From contig CM070583.1 of assembly GCA_036346355.1 (NCBI GenBank), forward strand, positions 2,728,001 to 2,792,000: a stretch of DNA of 64,000 bases. Reading direction: 5' to 3'. Source of the DNA: Rhipidocladum racemiflorum. Its lineage: Eukaryota > Streptophyta > Magnoliopsida > Poales > Poaceae. Below the pieces are notes generated by a model. That model was not told the origin of the DNA. It made no database searches and worked only from the letters and a program-made list of their open reading frames with translations. The translations under genes were made by a program, and so were the position numbers. Shown here in pieces: positions 44,062 to 55,395 of the stretch; the stretch's first letter is position 1, and each line of letters opens with the position of its first letter.

Positions 44062-45276
44062 CGCTCAGAGACGGTTAGTGTTCCGCGCCGAGAAGGCACT
44101 GCGCTCGAGCGCGAATCTCTTCCTCCGAGCATGCGTTTCGCTCGGAGACGGTTGGTGTTCCGCGCCGAGCAGAAACTACGCTCGTGCGCGAGTCTCTTCC
44201 TCCGAGCACGCGTTTCGCTCGGGGACTGTTCGTGTTCCGCGCCGAGCAGGCATTGCGCTCAGGCGCGAGTCTCTTCCTCCGAGCACGCATTTCGCTCGGA
44301 GACGGTTGGTGTTCCGCGCCGAGCAGGCACTACGCTCGGGCGCGAGCCTCTTCTTTCGAGCACGCGTTTCGTTCGAAGACGGTTGGTGTTCCGCGCCGAG
44401 CAGGAACTAAGCTCGGGCGCGAGTCTCTTCCTCCAAGCACGCGTTTCGCTCGGGGACTATTCGTGTTTCGCGCCGAGCAGGCACTGCGCTCAGACGTTAG
44501 TCTCTTCCTCCGAACACGCATTTCGCTCAGAGACGGTTGGTGTTCCGCGCCGAGCATGAACTACGCTCGGGCGCGAGTCTCTTCCTCCGAGCACGCGTTT
44601 CGCTCGGGGATTGTTCGTGTTTCGCGCCGAGCAGGCACTGCGTTCGGGCGCGAGTCTCTTCCTTCGAGCACGCGTTTCGCTCGGAGACGGTTGGTGTTTC
44701 GCGCCGAGCAGGCACTGCGCTCGGGCGCGAGTCTCTTCCTCCGAGCACGCGTTTCGCTCGGAGACGGTTGGTGTTCCGCGTCGAGCATGAACTACGCTCG
44801 GGAGCGAGTCTCTTCCTCCGAGCAAGCGTTTCGCTAGGGGACTGTTCGTGTTTCGCGCCGAGCAGGCACTGCGCTCGGGCGCGAGTCTCTTCCTCCGAGC
44901 ACGCGTTTCGCTCGGAGACGGTTGGTGTTCCGCGCCGAGCAGGCACTACGCTCGGGCGCGAGTCTCTTCCTCCGAGCACGCGTTTCGCTCGGGGACTGTT
45001 CGTGTTCCGCGCCGAGCAGGCACTGCGCTCGGGCGCGAGTCTCTTCCTCCGAGCACGCGTTTCGCTCGGAGACGGTTGGTGTTCCGCGCCGAGCAGGCAC
45101 TACGCTCGGGCGCGAGTCTCTTCCTCCGAGCACGCGTTTCGCTCGGGGACTTTTTGTATTTCGCGCTGAGCACGCACTGCGCTCGGGCGCGAGTCTCTTC
45201 CTCCGAGCACGCGCTTCGCTCGGAGACGGTCGGTGTTCCGCGCCAAGCACGCTCTGCGTTTGAGCACATGTCCTCC
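44062..45276 (+). repeat. 77-bp satellite, 16 units, two subtypes
   Basis: Units start CGCTCGGAGACGG (subtype A) or CGCTCGGGGACTG (subtype B) and end GAGCACGCGTTT. Unit 1 starts at 44062 and unit 16 at 45217, exactly 15 x 77 bp, so no unit has a net indel. By eye the order is A A B A A B A B A A B A B A B A. Degenerate units continue left to about 43860. The overlapping open frames on both strands are consequences of the repeat. Confidence 0.93.
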
Positions 45277-45389
45277 CAGTTTATTTCCCTGGACGTCTGG
45301 TCCATGTCCAGGATGCGGCAACTCGAGCCTGGCTCGTCTGTCAGTTCCTTGAGCATTAGACCCATGCTCGGGATGTGGCAATGTGAGTC

Positions 45390-45950
45390 CGCTCGCAATC
45401 CGCTAGTAGCCTAGGCGTCTGATCCATGCCTAGTTCCCCTGTGCATCCGATCCATGCATGGGATGCGGCAGCATGTGTTTATTCACAGTCTGCTAGTTAC
45501 ATTTATGCTAAGCGTCTGCTCCATGCCTAGTTCCCCTGTGCATCCGATCCATGCATTAGATGCAGCAGCATGTGTTTATTCACAGTCTGCTAGTTACCTT
45601 TATGCTAGGCGTCTGATCCATGCCTAGTTCCCCTGTGCATCCGATCCATGCATGGGATGCGGCAGCATGTGTTTATTCACAGTCTGCTAGTTACCTTTAT
45701 GCTAGGCGTCTGATCCATGCCTAGTTCCCCTGTGCATCCAATCCATGCATGGGATGCGGCAGCATGTGTTTATTCACAGTCTGCTAGTTACCTTTATGCT
45801 AGGCGTTTGATCCATGCCTAGTTCCCCTGTGCATCCGATGCATGCATGGGATGCGGCAACATGTGTTTGTTCATAGTCTGCTAGTTACCTTTATGCTAGG
45901 CATCCGATCCATGCCTAGTTTCCCTGGGCATCTGATCCATACTCGGGACG
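45390..45950 (+). repeat. 97-bp satellite, five full units plus partial ends
   Basis: CTAGTTCCCCTGTGCATCC starts units at 45430, 45527, 45624, 45721, 45818 and (partial) 45915, exactly 97 bp apart. Each contains GATCCATGCATGGGATGC and TTTATTCACAGTCTGCTAG. It is non-coding and unrelated in sequence to the 77-bp array beside it. Confidence 0.92.
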
Positions 45951-46183
45951 AGGTTCGATCGCGTTTTATTTTCCCTTTCGGCGCAGCTTGTGCCGACCTT
46001 TTTCCCCGAGCATGAATCTCTCAGGATGTGATAGTGTGAGCTTGTCTCATCTATCAAATCCTTTTCCTGGTCATTTCATGCCCAGATGCTGGGGTAAATG
46101 CTTTACCATCAAGAATTCAATCCCTCCTTGGACTTCTCAGTCTCAAGGAGACGACCCATCTCACTTGAGCCTCGGGGACTAGC

Positions 46184-46819
46184 TGTCGGGGATTGGATAA
46201 TTCCCATAGTAATCTAGAAGCCAGTTTCTTAACCGACCATCTTTACCCTTGGACAGTGTCCCCAAGGACGACCAATGAGCGTCTGACGACCAATCAGCCC
46301 GCCCGATCGGCTAGGAGCTCGCTACCCGGTTCCGAGCATCCGTGCCCGTCGCACAAGCTGGAGTGCTCGGCTACGAGCACTCTAGGCAAATATGAGCAAC
46401 CGTGCTCAGGAAGTTGCGTGGAAGATCGGGTTGTGCTCGGTGGATTCGGTCAAACCACTAGGAAGGAAGGTGGCAACTAATTCGCCGAAGATCCAGGGAA
46501 GGTGCGCCGGAAATATGGGAGCGTGGCGCGATTGTAGGGGGTAGTTACCATGTATATAACGCAGGTATCTTGTATTTAATCCCCCTAGCCCCTATGAGGG
46601 AAGGGGGGATCCATCATTTTCAATAGAGAAAAATGCCACCAGGCGACTGGATGTAGGGCAATTATCTCGATCATGAGAGGCCTGAACTAGGATAAAATCC
46701 TTGTGTTCCTGTCTGTTTAAACAAACCATCTTCCACGTCTTCGATGCCACACCTTTTGCAGAAAGGGGTTTCGGTTGATCCCACATTCAACAAGTAAGCT
46801 CGGCGGGAGCCCGTTCTCC
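46184..46819 (+). repeat. Right LTR of the non-autonomous element
   Basis: It is 636 bp. The terminal base is C instead of the expected A. Confidence 0.85.
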
Positions 46820-47460
46820 AATCGTCGACAAATTGTTTCACTGTTTCACTACTTTCCGAGCATGATCCATTCTGGCCTTCGGTTTAGATAATTGGTTTAT
46901 TCCTTGTATGATATCTAGGCCATCCATTTATAACAAAAGGTTGATCTTGAACTCAAATTCTTGGATTTCCAACTCCAAGTTAACTTATTAATCTGACCTC
47001 TGATTCTGAAGTCCGTAGTCTCTACTGCTTCTGACGGGGTTACGTCCATCCCAAGACTGTTCTTTTTCATCCGGAATTTATCTTCATTCCATCTTCTAGC
47101 GGTGATGTGTCATAGGGAAGCAATCTCATTTAACTCAAAAACCACTTGTCTTTTGTTCAAAATCCACACGGCCTTATGCCGGAACAGTTACTTTATTCCC
47201 AATATAAAGTTCAGACCACATATTTTCAACAGTAACCAGTTGGTCCTAACTTATCATCTTGGATTTCCATATCCAAGGTGTTACATTCAAGACTAGCTAT
47301 TTGTCTATTTCGGGGAGCTTGGAATTCCCAGGTATCATTGAGTTTGAAGCTCACTAGTAGCGGTATCCGTAGTTGTGGTTTCCTTGGATCTTTTCTGGAG
47401 GTGTCTCTGTAGTGTCATGCCCGCTTTTGTTTGTGTCTTCTTTCCTTCTTAACTGGTACT
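46820..47460 (-). pseudogene. Decayed internal region between gag relic and insertion
   Basis: By position this should be protease and early RT of the minus-strand chromovirus relic. No frame is intact. A stretch around 47040-47130 resembles 42560-42650 (AACTGTTCTT..., TCTTTATTACATCTT, GTGTGTC), suggesting local duplication or rearrangement. Confidence 0.4.
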
Positions 47461-48426
47461 TTATTCCTTAGGTATTCCTGTTTCTGCTGCTGCGGTGGAC
47501 GGGTTACCAGCTGTCTGTCGGTGGAGGTGAGGGTCTATCACTTGTGTCTTGGCTACCATGGTCGGTAGACTCCTTTTTGGGCAGTTATGTCTAAAGTGTC
47601 CCATCTGTCCGCAATGATAGCATTCAGCCAACTTCTTGGGACAATTGTCGACGAAGTGGTTTCCATTGCAGTTGTAGCACTTTACTGATTTGTGCTGAGG
47701 TTTCGTGGGTGTGAGCTGCTCTCCTTTTATTGCCTGCTTCTTATTAGGGAACCCATGAGTAAGGGCTGGGGTTTTTTCTTCGATCTGGGTGGAAGTCTGT
47801 ATCCATGCCTGCTGAAGTTTTCTCTTTCTCTTTTTCATCCTTTCCAAATTATTCCGGGCTTCTTCGATTGTTATCCATTTGTCCATTACGGCTGACAGGT
47901 CTTTGATAGCCGAAGTGTGGAATTTCAAGCTTTTATGTAATCCTTCCAAGAATTCTCTCATCCTTTTATCTTGAGTATCCATTTCCCTGGGGGCGTAACT
48001 GGCGAAACAGTCGGATTTGTGCAGGCATCCCATTACTGTACTTTATTCCTGTCTGTCCAAATTTTCCCGGGCCTGTTCTCGAGAGTTTTCAGCTAGCTGT
48101 TCCAAAATCTTTTCCAATAACTTCGTATGATGCCTTTCTGCTTGGTGTCTGTTTCTTTCCATTATGGCCAGTATTCGTGCTAGGTTGACTAGGTGATTTA
48201 CTGACTCTTCATTGCTGCTCGAACTGTCGTACAGGAACTCTGATCCAAAATTTTCCATGGTCTTAATTCTGATTTTCTTTTCGGTCTGCAGCAGGTTTTT
48301 TGGGCAAAGAGGAAGGTAAGTGAGATTCAGAATATGGGGTGCGGAGAGATTGAGTAGGTGAGAAGCAAGACGAAGCGAGGGAAGTTCTTTGGAATTAGGC
48401 CAGGGGTATAAGGATATTAATTGCAA
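47461..48426 (-). pseudogene. gag of a minus-strand chromovirus relic
   Basis: Two minus-strand frames (48426 to 48043, then 48033 to 47461) give a coiled-coil N-terminus (NLARILAIMERNRHQAERHH), a capsid end (FASYAPREMDTQDKRMREFL) and two zinc knuckles. CYNCNGNHFVDNC and CYHCGQMGHFRHNC both retain all Cys and His. The capsid centre is deleted between the two frames. It is the same family as the gag at 33923-35343, but clearly diverged. Confidence 0.85.
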
Positions 48427-48830
48427 ACAAATTAATAGAGATAGAAAACATAGCTTTCATTAATATAGATTGTTTTACAATACCGTAATAAGGCACTAAA
48501 ACAATCCATTTTACATTACAAAAGACCTAAAGCAAACAGAGGGTACGACTTCTATGCCTAACGGGTCTGGCTACGATTGGCGGCTTCATCTCCAAGCTGT
48601 TGTCGAAAGTCGGCGGGAATTTTGAAGTTTAGTTGAGCGAGCGAAACTCAAAATAAAATAGAGAGGGATAAGAAGCTCTAAAGAAGACAAGGCAGCAGGG
48701 GAAGGAGATAGCAATAATACTTATATTTTTGAAATTCATTTTGTTTATAAGTGAAATAAGTTTTGAAATGGTTTTTCCTAATCCAACCTAAGGTCTTAAT
48801 ATATGGTCAAGCCAAGGCTCTGATACCACT
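48427..48830 (-). other. PBS and leader of the minus-strand relic
   Basis: On the minus strand TGGTATCAGAGC (48817-48828) lies two bases after the LTR end at 48831, as in the 11-kb element. Only about 400 bp separate it from gag, against about 1.2 kb in the 11-kb element; the ORF0 coding region is mostly missing. The stretch with TCTTTTGTAATGTAAAAT and ACGGTATTGTAA matches the end of the ORF0-gag spacer of that element. Confidence 0.75.
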
Positions 48831-51430
48831 TGTGACGGCCCGCCTTTTTAGGGGCAGAACCGTACGCCTCGACAGCTACCCAGGATGATTAATTGTCGGG
48901 AACCAAGCATTTGATTGCCGGGCAAAGAGTTAACTCCAAACATTTTTATTGAATATATGGCCTAACGGCCAGGTTTTTACAAAAGAGGGCGCAATAGGGC
49001 CCGAATAACTTACAAGCAAAACACCGCACAGGCAGGCCTGAGCAAAAGACTAAGACCTCAAAAACCAACTCAAATCGCCATCTACAAAAACTTGGCACGC
49101 TCCAGCTTCTTCAAACTCTGAAAGGGGTTTGAGGTTTGCAAGGGTGAGTACAGGAGTATTCAACAAGTCGTACGGAAAGTACTGAATACTGCATGCAAGG
49201 GATTTCAACGCATGGCATAGGTTTACATATTTGGATGCAGTTTTATTTCCCAACTCATTTTACATTTAAAACACAAACCATAAATAATAGTAATTTGGGG
49301 TTTCACAAGTTCAACAACACTTGACCAACTTCTCCAAATTCCAAAACATTACTTGAGCTTGGTTATGGGTACCACCCCAGTTCAAACTTAACTTCAATAA
49401 CCGGAAGTACGGCGTATTCGAATACCATCATGATTAACTCTGCAGAGCTGCTCAGCTTTACCCACAAGATATCTACGGCCTTTAATGCCAACATACGAAT
49501 TTCATGCAACTTAAATGCATGTGGCCGAACCGAGATTATCACAGCATTTCGTTAGCCATTCCTGTTGTTTAGTTGTTAACCGATAGGCCTGCGCTATCCT
49601 GGACCTGGTTATTCCAATCATAGCACCTACCGTTGTGAGAAGCAGGAATGACACTAGGGATCATTCCTGTTCCACCCCCACCCCCCCGGTATACTTCCCT
49701 GCCGGGAAGGTCGGTCCCTATTCTCCTTGGAGAATAGTCCACCAAAGTAAATCCGATTTTTAGGTTCAGGAATGATTAATTTGCTGAGCTATGTCGGAGA
49801 CAGGCGTACTGACCAGTCCGACCTGTGGTTGAGCGGGAACTTAAATTGTTTACTTTGCTCAAGGGGGTTTATTAATCTTATATTGCCAAAGATCAAGCCT
49901 TCATCCACAAACCCATTCCGGTATCCCATACTACCGACCACCAGACAAACCAAGGCATCAATAATCAGTCGGGGATCGGAGTTACATCCACTCTGGGATT
50001 TATCCGATTTTGTCCCCCAGACTGTAGCACTTTTACAAACATCAGAATCAGAGATTCGGTAGCATTTTTATTTTATTTTAGAAGCAGTTGAACTAACTAC
50101 AGGAATAATAATAATTTAACCTTAACATGGCAATATTGAATATTCTAGGGTTACAAGGATTTAAATAGGTTCAATAATTTTCAAGGAAGTTCCATGAGCA
50201 ATTTGGCGTTATCTAAGTATCACGTCATTCCAAAATAACGGATTTGCATATTTCAACATACAGTAAAATAATGCGATAGAAAATAATTAATACTATAGCA
50301 TGGCATGAATAGGTTCAACATGATCAAAGGTGGACGGCTTGCCTTGCTCGGCGATTGGATCGGACGAATCGTGGTCGATGTAGTCGTACTTCGCTTCTGT
50401 CGGGTCCGGCTCCTGCTCCGGGAACTGCGGCTGCTCCTGGAATTGTCCAACGACCGGATCTAGCGTGAAAAGGAAGACCGACAATAACTAAACGAAAAAC
50501 AAGAAACGAGAAAGGGAGAAAAGATGAAATGAAAACTGGAAATGGGTCGGGAGAGAGAACGGAGGGCAATTTGGGCAATTTAGAATTTTGGGGACCCCGG
50601 ATTGCAGAGCGGAGGACATTTCTGGACTCAGTGGGACGAAACGGTTAGGAATATGTATTCGGTGGGTTTTCTGGGACTTCCGGAATTTTCGGGAATTTTT
50701 CTGGCATTTTCTGGATTTTTAAACGATTTTTCGGATTTATAACGAATTAAAAATCCAAAAAACGAAAAACGGTTAAACAGTAACGGGCTGAAAACTGGCC
50801 GGCCCATCTGGCCGTTACGACTTTGGCGAGCGTGCGTGCTGGGCTCGACCCACGCGTGCGACGCGGCTGGGGAGGGGCTAGGGTTAGGGTTTGGCATGGG
50901 GGCGGCTGCGGCTGCGATAGCACGGGCGCTGGGCCAGCGGCCGAGTCGAGGATGGAAGCGGGAGGCGGGGAGGTGGGAGCTCACCACGGCGGGGACGAGC
51001 GGGTTGAAGAGAGCTTGGGCGGGGCGAGGGCTTTTATACCTGCGCGTGGCGACCAGCCGACCGACGCGGGCGGCGGCAGAGCGGCATGGCGTCTGGCGCC
51101 TGCAGAGGGCGACGCGGACTCGACGTGCGGGCGGCGCGACGCGACGCGGCGGCGGCGCGACGACGCGGGGAGCAGAGGGCGCTGGGCGCGGAGGCGGCGA
51201 CGGAAGGGCCGCTGGCCACAGCTACCGGGCCGTGAGGCACGCTGGCCGAGGCCAACTGCCGGGCAGGCCACCGGGGAAACGGGCCGGACGGCCCCGGGAC
51301 AAGGAGGTTTGGCCCAAAAACCAAAAAAACGAAAACAAACTAGAAAGAAAAATCAAATCTCAAATTCAAATTTGAATCGATATTTGAATCAACTCCAAAT
51401 TTAAATCCTTTTGAATTTTAGGTCATTTCA
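48831..51430 (-). repeat. LTR of the minus-strand chromovirus relic
   Basis: Read on the minus strand it starts TGAAATGACC at 51430 and ends GGCCGTCACA at 48831 (2600 bp). It shares landmarks with the 11-kb element LTR (GATCATGTTGAACC, GTACTCACCCTTGC, AACTGCATCCAAAT-like). The GC-rich 50820-51300 part produces shadow ORFs. Polypurine tract and pol end lie on one side, PBS and gag on the other. Confidence 0.9.
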
Positions 51431-51713
51431 ACCTACCCCACTTAAAACAAATCTCGTCCCCGAGATTTATTTCTCCTAGGGAAACGGTTGCGAAAGCTAT
51501 TGCTGCAAAATCGATTCCTTTTTCCAAGGGTCTTTCGAGTGTGTGATTCTTCCATGGCACTCGGCAAATCCTGACAGTCTTAAACTCGAATTCTCTTTCC
51601 ATTATTTCCATGATCTTGACCGGTCTCTCATGGTGAACCATTATTGTGGATCCAAATTCTTTGGCGGTACTTGTCTTGACTGCTGGTGGAAATGTCTTCT
51701 CAGTTAGGGGCAT
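51431..51713 (-). pseudogene. pol 3' end (chromodomain) and polypurine tract
   Basis: The minus-strand frame holds VHHERPVKIMEIMEREFEFK and VRICRVPWKNHTLE, the chromodomain seen at the end of the 11-kb element pol, then CTCGGGGACGAGAT and a purine tract next to the LTR at 51430. The rest of this pol is cut off at 51716 by another LTR. Confidence 0.85.
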
Positions 51714-51716
51714 CTG

Positions 51717-54540
51717 TGTAACATCCCAAATTTTATTAAACTGTAAAAATAAAATATTAAAATATGAATTTGATTCATTATTGTCTTTCCTAGAATTTAA
51801 ATACGTTTGTGGGATATCTTGCTAAAAGATAATTGAACTTTAGAATTATGATGAGGAATTTAATTAATGAAACATACTGGGGATAGTATAATAACAGATA
51901 AAGAAAACCAATTGCCATTTCTGATTAAGAATATTCATTACATGAGATTAAACTACAACACTGAGTTATCAATACATCGTAGTTTACAGTTACAACAATA
52001 GGAAACACAAGAATCTTTATGATGGCATACAGCAACTATATAGATTACATTACATACAACTGCTCGATTACAAGTCCGATTATAAATTACATCATAAGAA
52101 AATAAATTACAAAGATCCTAAACTACGGCTTTTATGCTGACTTGATCTACATTTGTAAACCTGCATAATCAACTGCATTTGTATAAGTATGAGAATAAAA
52201 TAAATGCAATAAATTAAGGACAATAAATAAATAGAAAAGGAAAAGGATTGCCGTCAGCTAAGTGAATCGCTCAGTGAGGTACCCTAGATTGTCCGGGGGC
52301 CAATCTGGCTCCTCTCGCGATTAGTTTTACATCATCTGGCAATATACAAACCTGTGAATTTATTCTGTAGACACACGTATATTAAAATATCGCGCGAGAT
52401 AGAATGATAAGTTCCTGGGGTAAAACTTTTTTTTACAACTAGTAAAAGATAAGCACGGAGGCAAGATGAGGATATCAATCGAAAATACCAGAACTAGCCA
52501 CGACAACACAGTCCTTTCCAGAACCAGCCGAAGCTGGGAAGTGTGAAGCAGGGCCAGCCGGCCACTCAAGACATCCATCCAACCGAAAACTCCAGAGCAT
52601 GCCCAAACCAGGTCGGAAGCCACAAGGAGGTCATTTAGGCCACAAGATTAAACATTTTATATGTTTAATCTCAGCTGAACCCTCCAGGACAGTCCCCAGC
52701 CGAATTCCCCGGAACAAGCTAGCCGGCTAAGTCCAAAGGAAAGCACTAAAACCAGCCAACCATCCAAGCCACATCAACATAAAGATAATTCTAATCTACT
52801 GTGCACTGACTATCATCTTTACTATGCTTATAAAAGCCTAGTTCATCCTCAAAATCGAGTTATCACACCCAGCACAAAGCAATAAGCAGCCATCAAAAGC
52901 ACAAACTCCATAAGCCACACTACAAGAAATTACTCCCTGTGGTGTATAGTGTTAAGCTTCCAGGAGCAAGTCCCTGAACCTCAAACCCAAGGACTGAGCC
53001 CCCAAGCAAACCATTTTCAGTAGCAAGAAGGGGGAAATCAAGCACACTCAGCCACAGACTAACTTTTCCAAAACCAGGTATGCATACATTTGTCTCCTTT
53101 TCAATAGAAACATATCATACCCAATAGGAATAAAAAGTAAACTAGAGATGAAAATAGGTAGTAAGAGATTTAAATGAGAAAAGATAGAATCAAGTGGCCT
53201 CAGTTTGCATGCATGACAAACAACGAGGGTTACATCATATGTCCCCTTGAATTACCAATACTCCCCCGGCGTATTGCAACTCAAGGTCATCGCTATCACG
53301 CCATCCTACCCGTAAGTTTGGAAGTGCACGAATCATCACAGACCTTGGCGCTCAGTCATTTATAACCAGATCATAACATTATCAATATAGAGCGACATCA
53401 TAGCACCAATAAATATTCTTAGGTCATGTCATTTAATCCCTCAGTTCATTTATTCAGATTGTGATTCATCAGCATACAGTCATAGCTAATGGGCGAAACA
53501 TGGTATCAATTCCATCATCTACCATGCGAATAAGACATTAGAAAGCCACTATCATCATGCCTTATCTGAACATTCAAGGACCTTTAAGCATAGCTTAGTA
53601 TCAATTTCTCTATCATTTACTAAGCTAATGTATCCATGAATAAAGCACTATAAAACCTCTTACAAATATTCACAGAGCATGGTGTTAAATCATTACATAC
53701 CATGTAACCCCAACCAATACTGGAACCATGCTTATCATGCCATATCTAAGCAATCAAGAGATCATCAAGCATAGCCTAGCTATCATCTGCTAGAGCTCAA
53801 CCATTCCACAATACATCATTCAAGCATATCATAGATCATAATAGAATGATCTCAGCTCAAATACATTTAGCACAACTTCAGAATCATAAGTAACTTGTGC
53901 AATCAGTAGTCGTGATCTCCAGTAAAGACTCGGAAATAGGAAAAGAAGTAGGGAGTACCAATCCCTAATAAGAGATGAGAGGAGAGGGAAATAAGGAGAT
54001 ATCGAACCCTAATCCCGAATCCGAGCCAAAGTCGAGGCGGCGCAAATGGAGAAGTAGCGCAGCAACCGTGGAGGATCGGAGTAGGAGAGGGAGACCGGCG
54101 TCGGTGGCGGTCGGCCAGCGCAGCCTGGGGGAGACCGAAGCCAACCTACGGGGTGCTGAATCGGAGCGCACTGGGCCAATCACCAGACCGAGGCGCCGTA
54201 GAGCTGAAGGTTCAAACCTGCGCATACCGCGATCGAGCCGAGTCCCAGAGCCATAGCAGATCCGACCGGAGGCGCTGGTGGAGGCGGTGGTGAAAAAGAA
54301 ATCCGGCGGCGGCAGCGCTCAGGGAGGACCGGGCGTGGAGCTCGAATGCGCAGGGGAGAAGAAGTAAACAGAGACCGAGTGGAAGATGCTAGATGGGGAT
54401 TTCGGCCGAATGGATAAGAAAAGAAGGAATGAAAAAGAGAAGGAACGGAGAAAAGTAAATAAATGAATATAACAAAATATATTTTCAGGATTAAAATCAT
54501 TCTATGTAATTGAAACTTAGTCACTCGACGTATTATTCAT
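51717..54540 (-). repeat. LTR of another retrotransposon (minus), right border uncertain
   Basis: On the minus strand this ends AAATTTGGGATGTTACA at 51717, a common grass gypsy LTR terminus. Inside (minus sense) are GGTACCTCACTGAGCGATTC, a GC-rich leader near 54000-54360 and an AT-rich 5' part. No PBS follows its 3' end, so it is a solo LTR or the 3' LTR of a truncated copy. A matching target duplication (ATCTG at 51712-51716) could not be placed with confidence on the right. Confidence 0.6.
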
Positions 54541-54643
54541 ATCCGATGCATACATATATATATACTACTCATGTGTTATATTTAAACCCAGATACTATTC
54601 CTTGATTCATAAAACAAATTTCAAAAGTCTACAAATATTCCAA

Positions 54644-54680
<37 letters not shown>

Positions 54681-55395
54681 CACAATACATGTGTGGATAA
54701 ACATACATGATCAACTTATCTTATAGGATCATTTGATGCTACAATAATTATTAGATTTAATACTAACATGCTTTATTCTCATATGTAAATTAAAACCTCA
54801 TGCCTATGCTACAGCTAGCCCTTAACTATCATTTGCTCCCATTCGAAAAATAGAACATTAGCAATAGGCACTAATATCAGTAAGATCAACTTTGAAGTAC
54901 TTCTTACGGCACTACTATTTCATTTTGTATAAGATCATTTCCATTGTAACTTGCTTTGCATCTGAATCCTATTAAAACATGACCCTGCGAGAATTAAACC
55001 CTAAGATCCGTAGTATCAATGCATATGCTAAAACTTAACCCTGCAATTTATAGCTACTCTCACCTCTATTGTTTTATGTACTAATTAGTATTAGTACAAA
55101 CAATTTCACACCCTGAAAATGAATTTTAGTATATTTAATCTTACAATCTTAGCTTCCTGAATTCGTAAAATAAAATAGAATAAATCATAAGAATTAGGTG
55201 TCGTATGCGATGCAACCCTTAAACCATTGATCAATGATAAAGATTATAACGTAGAAGTGACACACTTATACGTTCACAAACCCTAATCCACACTCGTGCT
55301 TGTTTTATGTAATGTTTTATATTTGATTTTTCATCTGATTTCCTTTTGCCCTTATTGAAAGTGTTATTTGCCATTTGTTATTCTTTTTCGTTATA
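54541..55395. other. AT-rich stretch, probably retrotransposon LTR sequence, no gene
   Basis: It contains a (TA)n microsatellite at about 54648-54678 and no open frame of interest. It probably belongs to the 5' part of the plus-strand LTR that continues to the right. Confidence 0.35.

Larger units (their letters stand above)
43063..46819 (+). mobile_element. Non-autonomous LTR retrotransposon with internal satellites (3.76 kb)
   Basis: Two 636-bp LTRs (43063-43698 and 46184-46819) start TGTCGGGGATTGG. Flanks AATTG (43058-43062) and AATCG (46820-46824) fit a 5-bp target duplication with one change. A TGGCGCCCGTCG PBS-like site lies at about 43713 and a purine-rich tract (CTCGGGGACTAGC) abuts the right LTR. 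The LTR start and PBS type resemble the grass Tat-lineage gypsy group. The interior encodes no gag or pol; it consists largely of the 77-bp and 97-bp arrays, so movement would need an autonomous partner. It interrupts a minus-strand chromovirus relic. Confidence 0.88.

Noticed and set aside
44011..45414. Many overlapping 90-217-codon ORFs on both strands
   Set aside because: They are different frames of the 77-bp satellite; no independent start, codon bias or domain.
44062..45950. Regularly spaced repeats that might suggest a CRISPR array
   Set aside because: The units are contiguous without unique spacers, lie between LTRs, and the genome is a plant's.
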